Assembly: GCA_021816565.1 (NCBI GenBank) | Contig: JAKAXN010000072.1 | Location: 1-14,902 of the forward strand | Direction of reading: 5' to 3' | Origin: Actinomycetes bacterium | Lineage (GTDB): Bacteria > Actinomycetota > Acidimicrobiia > Acidimicrobiales > Palsa-688 | Length of the DNA: 14,902 nt | Shown here: piece by piece, positions 5,159 to 12,132 of the stretch | How the letters are laid out: each line of letters opens with the position of its first letter | How positions within the stretch are numbered: position 1 is the stretch's first letter | Position numbers and translations under genes: made by a program | The notes under the pieces: generated by a model | Seen by the model: the letters and a program-made list of their open reading frames with translations, nothing else | Told to the model about the DNA's origin: nothing | The model's database searches: none

Positions 5159-7741
5159 TCACCCGGCGAGCATGGCCCGGACCTGGTCCAGGGCCTCGTC
5201 GAGGCGTGACGCGTCGCGCCCTCCGGCCATGGCCTGTTCCGGGTTGCGACCGCCGCCCCCTCCGCCGACGGTGGTCGCCGCCGGGCCGATCAGCTCCGGC
5301 GCGGTCGGGGTGACGCCCTTGGCGACCAGGGCGACGAGCGCGACCTTGGCCCCGTCGGGGGTCCCCCCGAGGACCACGATCGACTGCCCCCCGGCCTGGC
5401 GGACCTGGGCGGCCAGCTCCCGGAGCTGGTTGGGGTCGAGCCCGTCCACCCGGGCCACCACCCGGCCGTCGACCGCCGAGTCGGCGATGGCGGTGGCCCG
5501 ACCGGCCAGGGCCGCCTGCTCGGACTTCTTCAGGCGGGATTCCAGCTCGCGCTGCTCCCCCAGCCGCCGCTCGAGGGCGCTGGCCAGCTCGTCGGGGCGG
5601 GCCCTGAGCAGCGAGGCGGCCTCCGCGATGAGGCGCTCGGCCTGGCGCAACCGGCCGAGGGTGGCCGTGCCGGTGGTGGCCTCGATGCGGCGCAGGTTGG
5701 ACCCGATGGAGCCCTCCGAGACGATCTCGACCGGGCCGATCTGCCCCAGGCGCTCCACGTGGGTGCCCCCGCACAGCTCGAGCGAGTCCCGGCCGGCCCG
5801 GATGACGCGCACCTCGTCGCCGTACTTGTCCTCGAAGAAGGCGATGGCCCCGGCGGCGTCGGCGTCGTGCTTGCTCATCACCTGCACGTGTACGTCATCG
5901 TCGGCCAGCACGGCCGCGTTGACGAGGTCCTCGATTGCGGCGATCTCCTCCGGCTTCACCGGGTTGTAATGGGTGAAGTCGAAGCGCAGGCGCTCCGGGG
6001 CCACGAGGGATCCCTGCTGCTTGACGTGGTCGCCGAGCACGTGACGCAGCGCCCAGTGCAGCAGATGGGTCCCGGTGTGGTTGCGCCGGATGGCCGCCCG
6101 CCGCTCGGCGTCGATGGCTGCCACCGCGGCCTGCCCGGCCCGTATCTCACCCTGCTCGAGGCGGGCGACGTGGCGGGCCAGCCCGGGCAGGGCGTAGGTG
6201 GTGTCGAGCACCGCGGCCCGGCCGCTCTCGGTCTCGATGCTGCCGGTGTCGCCGACCTGGCCGCCGCCCTCGGCGTAGAACGGGGTCACGTCGAGGAAGA
6301 TCTCCAGCTGGCCGTCCTCGCGCTCGAGCACGGCGGTGACGGTGGAGTTGGACCGGGTGTCGGTGTAGCCGATGAAGCGGGACGGCCCGAACTCGTCGAG
6401 CACCGAGCGGTACGCCTCGCCGAGCTCCTCCTGGCCGGCCGCTCGGCGGCCCCCCTGGCGGGACTGCTCCCTCTGGCGCTTCATGGCCGCCTCGAAGCCG
6501 GCCTCGTCGACGGCCGCGCCTCTCTCCGCCACGATCTCGCGGGTCAGCTCGAAGGGGAACCCGTGGGTGTCGTGGAGGCGGAAGGCCACCTCGCCGGGGA
6601 GCACCTCCGACCCGTCGCCCAGCTCGGTCTCGAGCATCGCCAGGCCGGAGCGGAGCGTGGAGCGGAAGCGGTCCTCCTCCCGGCCGGCCACATCCGTGAT
6701 GAAGTCGGCCGAGCGCTGCAGGTCCGGGTACGCCTCACCCGTGACCGAGACGACCGAGGCGACCAGGTCGGGGGTGACCGGCTTCTCCAGGCCCAGGGCG
6801 TAAGCCTGGCGCACGGCCCGGCGGATCAGACGGCGCAGGACGTAACCGCGGTCCTCGTTGCTCGGGAACACCCCGTCGCCGATCAGGAACGTCATCGACC
6901 GGGCGTGGTCGGCGAGTATCCGCAGCGAGACGTCCACCTCCTCGTCGGAGCCGTACCGGCGTCCGGTCAGGCTCTCGGCGGTGGCGATGATGGGGCGCAG
7001 CACGTCGGTGTCCCAGACCGCCGGGACGTCCTGGAGGATGGTGAGGATCCGCTCCAGCCCGGCCCCGGTGTCGATGTTGGGCCTGGGCAGGGGCTCCAGC
7101 GTCGAGTCCGTCTGGCGGTCGAACTGCATGAACACCAGGTTCCACAGCTCGACGAAGCGCTCCTCGCCGCCTCCCCCGCCCGGTCCGCCGTCGGCCCCCC
7201 AGGCCGGACCCCGGTCGAAGTAGATCTCCGAGCACGGCCCGCACGGGCCGGTCTCGCCCATCTCCCAGAAGTTGTCCTCGTCCATGCGCTGGATCCGCGC
7301 CGCGGGCAGGCCGACCGCGGAACGCCAGATCTCCGCAGCCTCGTCGTCGTCTTTGTAGACGCTGATCCACAGCCGGTCGCCGTCGAGACCGAACGCCCCG
7401 GTCAGCAGCTCCCAGGCCAGCGGGATGGCCTGCTCCTTGAAGTAGTCGCCGAAGCTGAAGTTGCCCAGCATCTCGAAGAAGGTGAGATGGCGGGTGGTGC
7501 GCCCGATCAGGTCGATGTCGTCGTGCTTGCCCCGCACCCGCACGCACTTCTGGATGCTCGTCGCCCGCGGGTACGGTGGAAGCTCCTCGCCCAGGAAGTA
7601 CGGGATGAACTGGTTCATCCCGGCGTTGGTGAACAGCGGGGCCCGGGGATGGTGCGGTATCAGCCCGGCCGAGGGCACGGCCGTGTGGCCCCGGTCGACG
7701 AAGTACTGCGTGAAGGCGCGGCGCAGCGAGTTGGCGTCCAT
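5159..7741 (-). CDS. alaS: Alanine-tRNA ligase
   Basis: An 860-residue class II synthetase that charges tRNA-Ala, with all domains present. Catalytic core: GHTAVPSAGLIP near residue 18, FTNAGMNQF at 37-45, ENFWEMGETGPCGPCSE-like segment (DNFWEMG...) at 156-172, and motif 3 at about 223-233 (NIDTGAGLERI). Editing domain: zinc ligands His555 and His559 in NHTGTHLLH, with Cys657 and His661 in CGGTH. The C-Ala/DHHA1 domain ends with the glycine run GGGGGGRNPEQAMAGG at 826-841. A short Gly-rich insertion lies at 182-192. The ATG at 7741 matches the usual family N-terminus; the frame extends 17 residues further to 7792, but that part overlaps the upstream gene and does not look like AlaRS. There is no clear Shine-Dalgarno sequence, and the upstream gene stops 13 bases before, so coupling is plausible. 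Confidence 0.96.
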   Translation of the reverse strand: MDANSLRRAFTQYFVDRGHTAVPSAGLIPHHPRAPLFTNAGMNQFIPYFLGEELPPYPRATSIQKCVRVRGKHDDIDLIGRTTRHLTFFEMLGNFSFGDYFKEQAIPLAWELLTGAFGLDGDRLWISVYKDDDEAAEIWRSAVGLPAARIQRMDEDNFWEMGETGPCGPCSEIYFDRGPAWGADGGPGGGGGEERFVELWNLVFMQFDRQTDSTLEPLPRPNIDTGAGLERILTILQDVPAVWDTDVLRPIIATAESLTGRRYGSDEEVDVSLRILADHARSMTFLIGDGVFPSNEDRGYVLRRLIRRAVRQAYALGLEKPVTPDLVASVVSVTGEAYPDLQRSADFITDVAGREEDRFRSTLRSGLAMLETELGDGSEVLPGEVAFRLHDTHGFPFELTREIVAERGAAVDEAGFEAAMKRQREQSRQGGRRAAGQEELGEAYRSVLDEFGPSRFIGYTDTRSNSTVTAVLEREDGQLEIFLDVTPFYAEGGGQVGDTGSIETESGRAAVLDTTYALPGLARHVARLEQGEIRAGQAAVAAIDAERRAAIRRNHTGTHLLHWALRHVLGDHVKQQGSLVAPERLRFDFTHYNPVKPEEIAAIEDLVNAAVLADDDVHVQVMSKHDADAAGAIAFFEDKYGDEVRVIRAGRDSLELCGGTHVERLGQIGPVEIVSEGSIGSNLRRIEATTGTATLGRLRQAERLIAEAASLLRARPDELASALERRLGEQRELESRLKKSEQAALAGRATAIADSAVDGRVVARVDGLDPNQLRELAAQVRQAGGQSIVVLGGTPDGAKVALVALVAKGVTPTAPELIGPAATTVGGGGGGRNPEQAMAGGRDASRLDEALDQVRAMLAG

Positions 7742-7754
7742 GTCGGGGTCCAGA

Positions 7755-8000
7755 CTACGGCCTGCGGGGCCGGGTCTTCCCATTCGACACACCCGGTGCC
7801 GTGCCCCTGAGTTCCGCCTCGCGCTCCCTCATGGCGGCCCGTCCCTCCTCCAGGGCGTCGCGGGCCCGGCTGGCCGCCGCGACGGCCATCCCGGCCGGCT
7901 TGTAGCGCTCCGCTGCCGACTTCATCTTGCGCTGCAGCCACACCGAGCCGCCCAGGCCCACGGCCACCCCGGTGGTCAGCCAGCGGATCCGCTTGAGCAT
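7755..8000 (-). CDS. Small conserved membrane-associated protein, DUF6167-like
   Basis: An 81-residue protein. Residues 1-22 hold a short hydrophobic segment preceded by basic residues (MLKRIRWLTTGVAVGLGG), then a basic stretch WLQRKMKSAAERYKPAG and a charged helix rich in Glu, Arg and Ala up to about residue 68. The N-terminal hydrophobic stretch, the WLQRK-type turn and the ending MREREAEL resemble the DUF6167 proteins found just before alaS in Streptomyces; this is recognition by pattern and position, not by search. Its ATG shares one base with the stop of the upstream DUF948 gene (TGATG), so the two are translationally coupled. The function is unknown. A role at the membrane with its DUF948 partner is inferred only from the pairing. 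Confidence 0.82.
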   Translation of the reverse strand: MLKRIRWLTTGVAVGLGGSVWLQRKMKSAAERYKPAGMAVAAASRARDALEEGRAAMREREAELRGTAPGVSNGKTRPRRP

Positions 8001-8347
8001 CAGCTGGCCCGCCTCAGCCGGCGGCCGGCCCGGGCCGTGCCGGCGCCGAAAGCCAGCAGCTTGATCAGCGGCGTGGCGACGGTGGCGTGGGCCAGGCGCG
8101 AGGCCGTGCCGACGGTCTCGGTGATGGCCTCCGCCGAGCCGATCAGGTCATCCACCCGGGCCAGCTCCCCCTGGGCCCGGCTTATGGTCTCCTCCGCGGC
8201 GCCGATCACCGCGGCGGCGTGGTCGCTCATCTCCTCGGCGAGAAGGCGCAGGTCCCGGGCGCTGCGGCGGAGGGACAGCGCCGCTCCCAGCAGGACCACG
8301 ACCACGACGGCCGACACGGCGGCGACGGCGATAGCGACGGCGTTCAA
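8000..8347 (-). CDS. DUF948-family membrane-anchored helical protein
   Basis: A 115-residue protein with one N-terminal transmembrane helix at about residues 3-27 (VAIAVAAVSAVVVVVLLGAAL), then a long amphipathic region with heptad-like spacing (SARDLRLLAEEMSDHAAAV...) and a basic C-terminus. This matches the DUF948 layout. DUF948 genes lie upstream of alaS in many actinobacteria and Firmicutes; the function is not established. The TTG at 8347 is preceded by GAGG with a 4-base gap, which is adequate. It begins 35 bases after hisS and overlaps the next gene by one base. An internal GTG inside the hydrophobic segment is a weaker start because it would shorten the helix. Confidence 0.83.
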   Translation of the reverse strand: MNAVAIAVAAVSAVVVVVLLGAALSLRRSARDLRLLAEEMSDHAAAVIGAAEETISRAQGELARVDDLIGSAEAITETVGTASRLAHATVATPLIKLLAFGAGTARAGRRLRRAS

Positions 8348-8382
8348 GGCGCCTCAGCCTAGCTAGTGGCCGCCCCGCACCA

Positions 8383-9636
8383 TCAGTCGAGGCGGGCCCG
8401 GATCTGGGCCACCACCTGGTCCAGCCCCACGGTCACCTGATCGCCGCCTTTGTGCAGATCCTTGATCCCGCAGGTGCCCGCCGCCACCTCGTCGGGCCCG
8501 ATGATCAGAGCCAGCCGGGCGCCGGAGCGGTCGGCGGCTTTGAACTGGGCCTTCGGGGAGCGGTTGTCGAACGCCCGGTCCACCCTCAGGCCCTCCGAGC
8601 GGAGGCGGGCGGTCAGGTCCCGGGCGGCGGCGCCGCCGGAGAAGTCCACGACGAACGCGTCCAGCGGGGCCGGCGGCGCGGGCATGGCCTGCTCCGCCTG
8701 GAGGGCCAGGAGGATCCGTTCCATGCCCAGGGCGAAGCCGACTCCGGGGGTGTCGGGACCGCCCATGGCGGCCACCAGACCGTCGTAGCGGCCACCCCCG
8801 CCCAGGGCGTTCTGCGCGGACTCCAGCCCGGTACCGGCGTACTCGAAGGTGGTCCGGGTGTAGTAGTCGAGTCCCCTCACCAGCAGCGGGGCGATGGTGA
8901 AGGGGATGGACAGGGCGGTCAGGCCCTCGGTGACCCGCTGGAAGTGGGCGCCGCAGTCGTCGCAGAGATGGTCCAGCTGCAGTGGGGCTGCGGCCACCAC
9001 GGCCCGGCACGGCTCCTTCTTGCAGTCCAGGACCCGCAGCGGGTTCTCCTCCAACCGGGTCTGGTGTTCCGGGCACAGCTCGTCGCGGTGGGCCCGCAGG
9101 TAGTCGAGGAGCAGCTGGCGGTAGGCGGGGCGGCAGTTGGCGTCGCCCAGGGAGTTGACCAGCAGCTCGAGGCTGGTGATGCCGAGGGCCCGGTAGTACT
9201 CCCAGCCCAGGGCCACCACCTCGACGTCGAGGTCCGGGTCGGCGCTGCCGAAGGCCTCGACCCCCACCTGGTGGAACTCCCGGTAGCGCCCGGCCTGGGG
9301 CCGCTCGAAGCGGAAGTTCGACCCGGCGTACCAGGCCTTCCAGGGCGTGGTGGGCCGGTGCTGGATGAAGGCCCGCACTACTGAGGCGGTGACCTCGGGG
9401 CGCAGGGCCACGTGGCGGTCGCCCTTGTCCACGAAGTCGTACATCTCCTTGCGCACCACGTCGGTGGCCTCCCCGATGCGCTGGAACACCGAGAGGTCCT
9501 CGAATGTCGGGGTCAGGATCAGGCCGTATCCGGCGCCTGAGGCGATGCGGGCGAAGGTCGAGACCAGCACCTGCCAGGGCCCCGAGTCGGCGGGCATGAC
9601 GTCGAAGGTCCCGGGGGGGTTGCGCAGCTCAGCCAT
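8383..9636 (-). CDS. hisS: Histidine-tRNA ligase
   Basis: A 417-residue class II synthetase of normal bacterial length. Seen: ALRPEVTAS at 77-85, motif 2 around 103-129 (YAGSNFRFERPQAGRYREFH), the histidine-specific HisA loop LVRGLDYYTRTTFEY at 252-266, GGGGRYDGL at 279-287, motif 3 GVGFALGMERILLAL at 298-312, and a C-terminal anticodon-binding domain. The insertion domain carries cysteines at 205, 210, 225 and 228 in a LDCKKEPC...CDDC pattern that could bind a metal; similar cysteines occur in many Gram-positive HisRS. The ATG at 9636 lies only four bases after the acyltransferase stop and has a poor Shine-Dalgarno sequence, so translation probably depends on ribosomes finishing the upstream gene. 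Confidence 0.96.
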   Translation of the reverse strand: MAELRNPPGTFDVMPADSGPWQVLVSTFARIASGAGYGLILTPTFEDLSVFQRIGEATDVVRKEMYDFVDKGDRHVALRPEVTASVVRAFIQHRPTTPWKAWYAGSNFRFERPQAGRYREFHQVGVEAFGSADPDLDVEVVALGWEYYRALGITSLELLVNSLGDANCRPAYRQLLLDYLRAHRDELCPEHQTRLEENPLRVLDCKKEPCRAVVAAAPLQLDHLCDDCGAHFQRVTEGLTALSIPFTIAPLLVRGLDYYTRTTFEYAGTGLESAQNALGGGGRYDGLVAAMGGPDTPGVGFALGMERILLALQAEQAMPAPPAPLDAFVVDFSGGAAARDLTARLRSEGLRVDRAFDNRSPKAQFKAADRSGARLALIIGPDEVAAGTCGIKDLHKGGDQVTVGLDQVVAQIRARLD

Positions 9637-9640
9637 CGGC

Positions 9641-10816
9641 TCACGAGGGTACCGGAGCGACCGCCCGCCGGCCCCCCGCCGGTCGGGCCGGGCGCCCGGC
9701 CCCGTTGGTGCGCTTCTCCACCAGCTGCCACGACGCCTCGGCGAGTAGCAGCGACAGGAGCAGCCCCCCGGTGTAGCCGCCCCAGCCGAAGCGGGGGCTG
9801 CCGGTCGGCCCCGTTCCGTAGAGGAACGCGGCGACGGGGGCGTGCCACAGGTACAGGGCGTAGGAGCGGCTCCCGAAGTAGCGCAGGGGGCGCCAGGCGA
9901 GGGCCCGGGCCAGCAGCGATCCCGGCTCCCACATGGTGTGGAGCATCACCGAGGCGGCCGACGCGGCCAGGACGGTGAACGCCCCGTCCATCCTGAACGG
10001 CGAGGTGTCGTCCACCCCGATGGCGATGTAGACGATGGCCGCCACCCCGGCGGCGGCCAGGGCGGCGGACGCTTCCCGGCTGAGGCGCCGGCCGCTCCTC
10101 CAGACCAGCGCCGCCAGCGCCCCGATCAGCAGGCCCTGGGCCCGGGTGTCGGTGGCGAAGTAGATGCGGACCTGGTCGGGGTGACCCGGGTACAGTGCCA
10201 CGCACTCGAGCGCCGAGAGGGTGACGGCGACGGCGGCCCCGACGGCGAGGACCGTCCTGGCCCGGGCGTGGCCCCGCCTCTGGTAGGCGGCGACGATCAC
10301 CAGGGGCCAGACCAGGTAGAACTGCTCCTCGACGGCGAGGGACCACATGGCCCCGAACAGCGGCCCCACGGTCGCCCCCGAGGCGATCCGCCAGTTGATC
10401 CCGAGCGATGCCAGCGCCGCCAGGTCCGTCAGACGGGCGCCGATCCCGTAGGAGTGCTGCCCGGGCCAGCGGATGAACGTGGCCACCACCTCCCCCACCG
10501 CCACCATGGCCAGCAGCGCCGGGCCCAGGCGTCGCCACCGGCGGCGGTAGAACCCGGCCAGGTCGACCAGGCCCCGGGATTCCCGCTCCTCGAGGAGCAG
10601 GCCGGTGATGAGAAAGCCCGACAGGGCGAAGAACAGGTCCACCCCGCTCCAGCCGCCCTGCAGCCGTCGGAGTCCCGGGCCCGGGATGCGGAAGTGGTAC
10701 GAGACGACCAGCAGCACGGCCACGCCCCTCAGACCGTCGAGGGCCGGTCGGCGACCGGAGCGGCCGGGGCGCAGCGGCGCCGTCGCCGCCGGGTGGTCCG
10801 GCGGCCGGCGGGTCAC
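9641..10816 (-). CDS. OafA/YrhL-type membrane acyltransferase (acyltransferase 3 family)
   Basis: A 391-residue polytopic protein that should move an acyl group onto an exported sugar or glycan at the cytoplasmic membrane. Family marks: PALDGLRGVAVLLVVSYHF with the conserved His41, GWSGVDLFFALSGFLITGLLL at 55-75, the basic FYRRRWRRLGPAL segment at 89-101, and MWSLAVEEQFYLVWP at about 157-171, followed by further hydrophobic helices and the YFGSRSYALYLWHAP segment near the end. It stops after the membrane domain, so the SGNH partner domain of some relatives is absent. The GTG at 10816 overlaps the stop of the upstream gene (GTGA); the open frame runs far upstream to 12025, but that part is a shadow of the neighbouring gene. 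The substrate is unknown; wall polysaccharide or lipid-linked sugar is inference from the neighbour. Confidence 0.9.
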   Translation of the reverse strand: MTRRPPDHPAATAPLRPGRSGRRPALDGLRGVAVLLVVSYHFRIPGPGLRRLQGGWSGVDLFFALSGFLITGLLLEERESRGLVDLAGFYRRRWRRLGPALLAMVAVGEVVATFIRWPGQHSYGIGARLTDLAALASLGINWRIASGATVGPLFGAMWSLAVEEQFYLVWPLVIVAAYQRRGHARARTVLAVGAAVAVTLSALECVALYPGHPDQVRIYFATDTRAQGLLIGALAALVWRSGRRLSREASAALAAAGVAAIVYIAIGVDDTSPFRMDGAFTVLAASAASVMLHTMWEPGSLLARALAWRPLRYFGSRSYALYLWHAPVAAFLYGTGPTGSPRFGWGGYTGGLLLSLLLAEASWQLVEKRTNGAGRPARPAGGRRAVAPVPS

Positions 10817-12069
10817 GGGTTGAGGACGCCCGGCGCGCAACGGCGGCGCCCGGAGCGGCGGGCGACGGCCTGCCGACGGGGGGCCACCGCCGCCAGCGCC
10901 ACGCCCAGCAGCCCGGCCATGAACAGCCAGTAGGTCCACATGCCGAACGTCTCGGATGTGTCGACGGTCAGGGCCAGGCCGGCGAGGACGGCCACGGCGC
11001 GGCGCGACTCGCCTTCGCGGGCGGCCAGCACGAGGGTGAGCACCACCGCGGGCATCACGTAGTAGGGGTCCATAACGGCCTCGAACAGGCAGCGGGCGGA
11101 GAACGCCGCGGCGGCCAGCCACACCAGCCGCGCCGGGTCGACGGCCGGCGTCGTGAGGCGCCCGGCCGGGCGGTCCGGGGCCGGCCCGGGGCGGAAGGGA
11201 CGGCCTCTCACGGCCACCCCGCAGGCGGCCGCCACCACGAACCCGATCACGCGGGCCGGTCCGGCGGCCACGGTCCCCTGTCCGAGCGAGGGCGACAGCA
11301 GCATCCAGGGGGTGGGATGATCGACCAGGGGGTAGTTGGGTTGGCTGGTCAGAGCGGCCCATGCCGTGTTGAAGTCGGCGACGAGCACCGCGCCGGCCAG
11401 GGCGGCCGGCAGGGCTGCGGCTCGGAGGGCGACCGGGCGCCACCGGTCCCGCCCGGCGGCGGCCAGCACCACCGGCACGATCAGCACGGCCAGCAACTGC
11501 GCCGCCAGCGCCGCCCCGAGGAACCAGCCGGCGGCCCTCCAGCGTCTCTCGATGGCGGCGGCCAGGCAGAAGGCGCACGAGCCCACGGCCAGGACGTCCT
11601 CGGGATGACCCCACAGGGCCACGGTGGGCCACAGCGCGACGGCCCCGGCGGCCAGCAGCCACCGCCGGTGGAGCGGCTCCACCCCCAGGGCGGCGGCCAG
11701 GCGGTCCATGCCCGCCAGCCCGGCTGCGGCCGTGCCCAGGCAGAACGGTCCGGCCAGCAGCCACGGCTGCTGGAGGTGCAGCACGTGGACGGCGGTGGCC
11801 ACCGGCGCCAGGAGCAGGGCGTAGCCGGGGAGGGTGACCAGCTGGGCGTGGTCGCTGTATACGTGCAACAGCTGTCCCCTGCCGATCACCAGAGCGTCCT
11901 TCAGCGTCTGGCTGAAGTCGGCCGGGATGAGGGGGTAGCCGAGGCGGTGGACGACCGGGTTCCACAGCTCGGTGTAGGCCATCCCGGTGGCCACCACCGC
12001 GACGGTGAGGACGGCGACCCACCACAGGTCCACGCGCCGGCCGGCCGGCTCCTCGACTCTGCGGGCCAT
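10813..12069 (-). CDS. Polytopic membrane protein, GT-C glycosyltransferase-like, unassigned
   Basis: A 418-residue protein with about ten hydrophobic segments and basic ends (MARRVEEPAGRR; RRSGRRR near the C-terminus). After the first helix there is a presumably extracytoplasmic loop at about 33-80 with YPLIPADFS and an LPGYALLLAP entry into the next helix, as in GT-C enzymes. LWGHPEDVLAVG at 152-163 recalls a segment seen in actinobacterial GT87/DUF2029-type mannosyltransferases, and DPYYVMPAVVL at 334-344 is another candidate motif. I do not recognise a named family with certainty. The next gene is an acyltransferase overlapping by four bases, which supports a joint role in building or decorating an envelope glycan. 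The ATG at 12069 has AAGGGG 5 bases upstream, inside a possible hairpin. A lipid flippase or other transporter is an alternative. Confidence 0.75.
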   Translation of the reverse strand: MARRVEEPAGRRVDLWWVAVLTVAVVATGMAYTELWNPVVHRLGYPLIPADFSQTLKDALVIGRGQLLHVYSDHAQLVTLPGYALLLAPVATAVHVLHLQQPWLLAGPFCLGTAAAGLAGMDRLAAALGVEPLHRRWLLAAGAVALWPTVALWGHPEDVLAVGSCAFCLAAAIERRWRAAGWFLGAALAAQLLAVLIVPVVLAAAGRDRWRPVALRAAALPAALAGAVLVADFNTAWAALTSQPNYPLVDHPTPWMLLSPSLGQGTVAAGPARVIGFVVAAACGVAVRGRPFRPGPAPDRPAGRLTTPAVDPARLVWLAAAAFSARCLFEAVMDPYYVMPAVVLTLVLAAREGESRRAVAVLAGLALTVDTSETFGMWTYWLFMAGLLGVALAAVAPRRQAVARRSGRRRCAPGVLNP

Positions 12070-12074
12070 CCCTT

Positions 12075-12096
12075 CCCCTTCGGTAGCGCCGAGGGG
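12075..12096 (-). promoter_or_regulatory. Hairpin overlapping the ribosome binding site of the GT-like gene
   Basis: On the minus strand CCCCTCGG pairs with CCGAAGGGG across the loop CGCTA: eight base pairs with one bulged A. The 3' arm contains the AAGGGG that would serve as ribosome binding site for the ATG at 12069. The rest of this 63-base gap after rel has a small CCGGA/TCCGG stem at 12112-12124 and an AT-richer CGATTTCAAGG stretch, but no convincing promoter. Confidence 0.3.
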
Positions 12097-12132
12097 GACC
12101 TTGAAATCGTTCCGGAACCTCCGGCCGGGGAA

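Noticed and set aside
7742..7792. A 17-residue N-terminal extension of AlaRS
   Set aside because: It overlaps the end of the DUF6167-like gene and is not part of the AlaRS fold; the ATG at 7741 matches the family start.
5759..7810. A 683-codon plus-strand open frame opposite alaS
   Set aside because: It is antisense to a complete AlaRS and its translation is low-complexity Gly/Val/Arg/His-rich with no recognisable domain. High GC makes such frames frequent.
10817..12025. Extension of the acyltransferase frame by 403 codons upstream
   Set aside because: This part is Arg/Gly/Pro-rich and out of frame over the GT-like gene; the family N-terminus begins shortly after the GTG at 10816.
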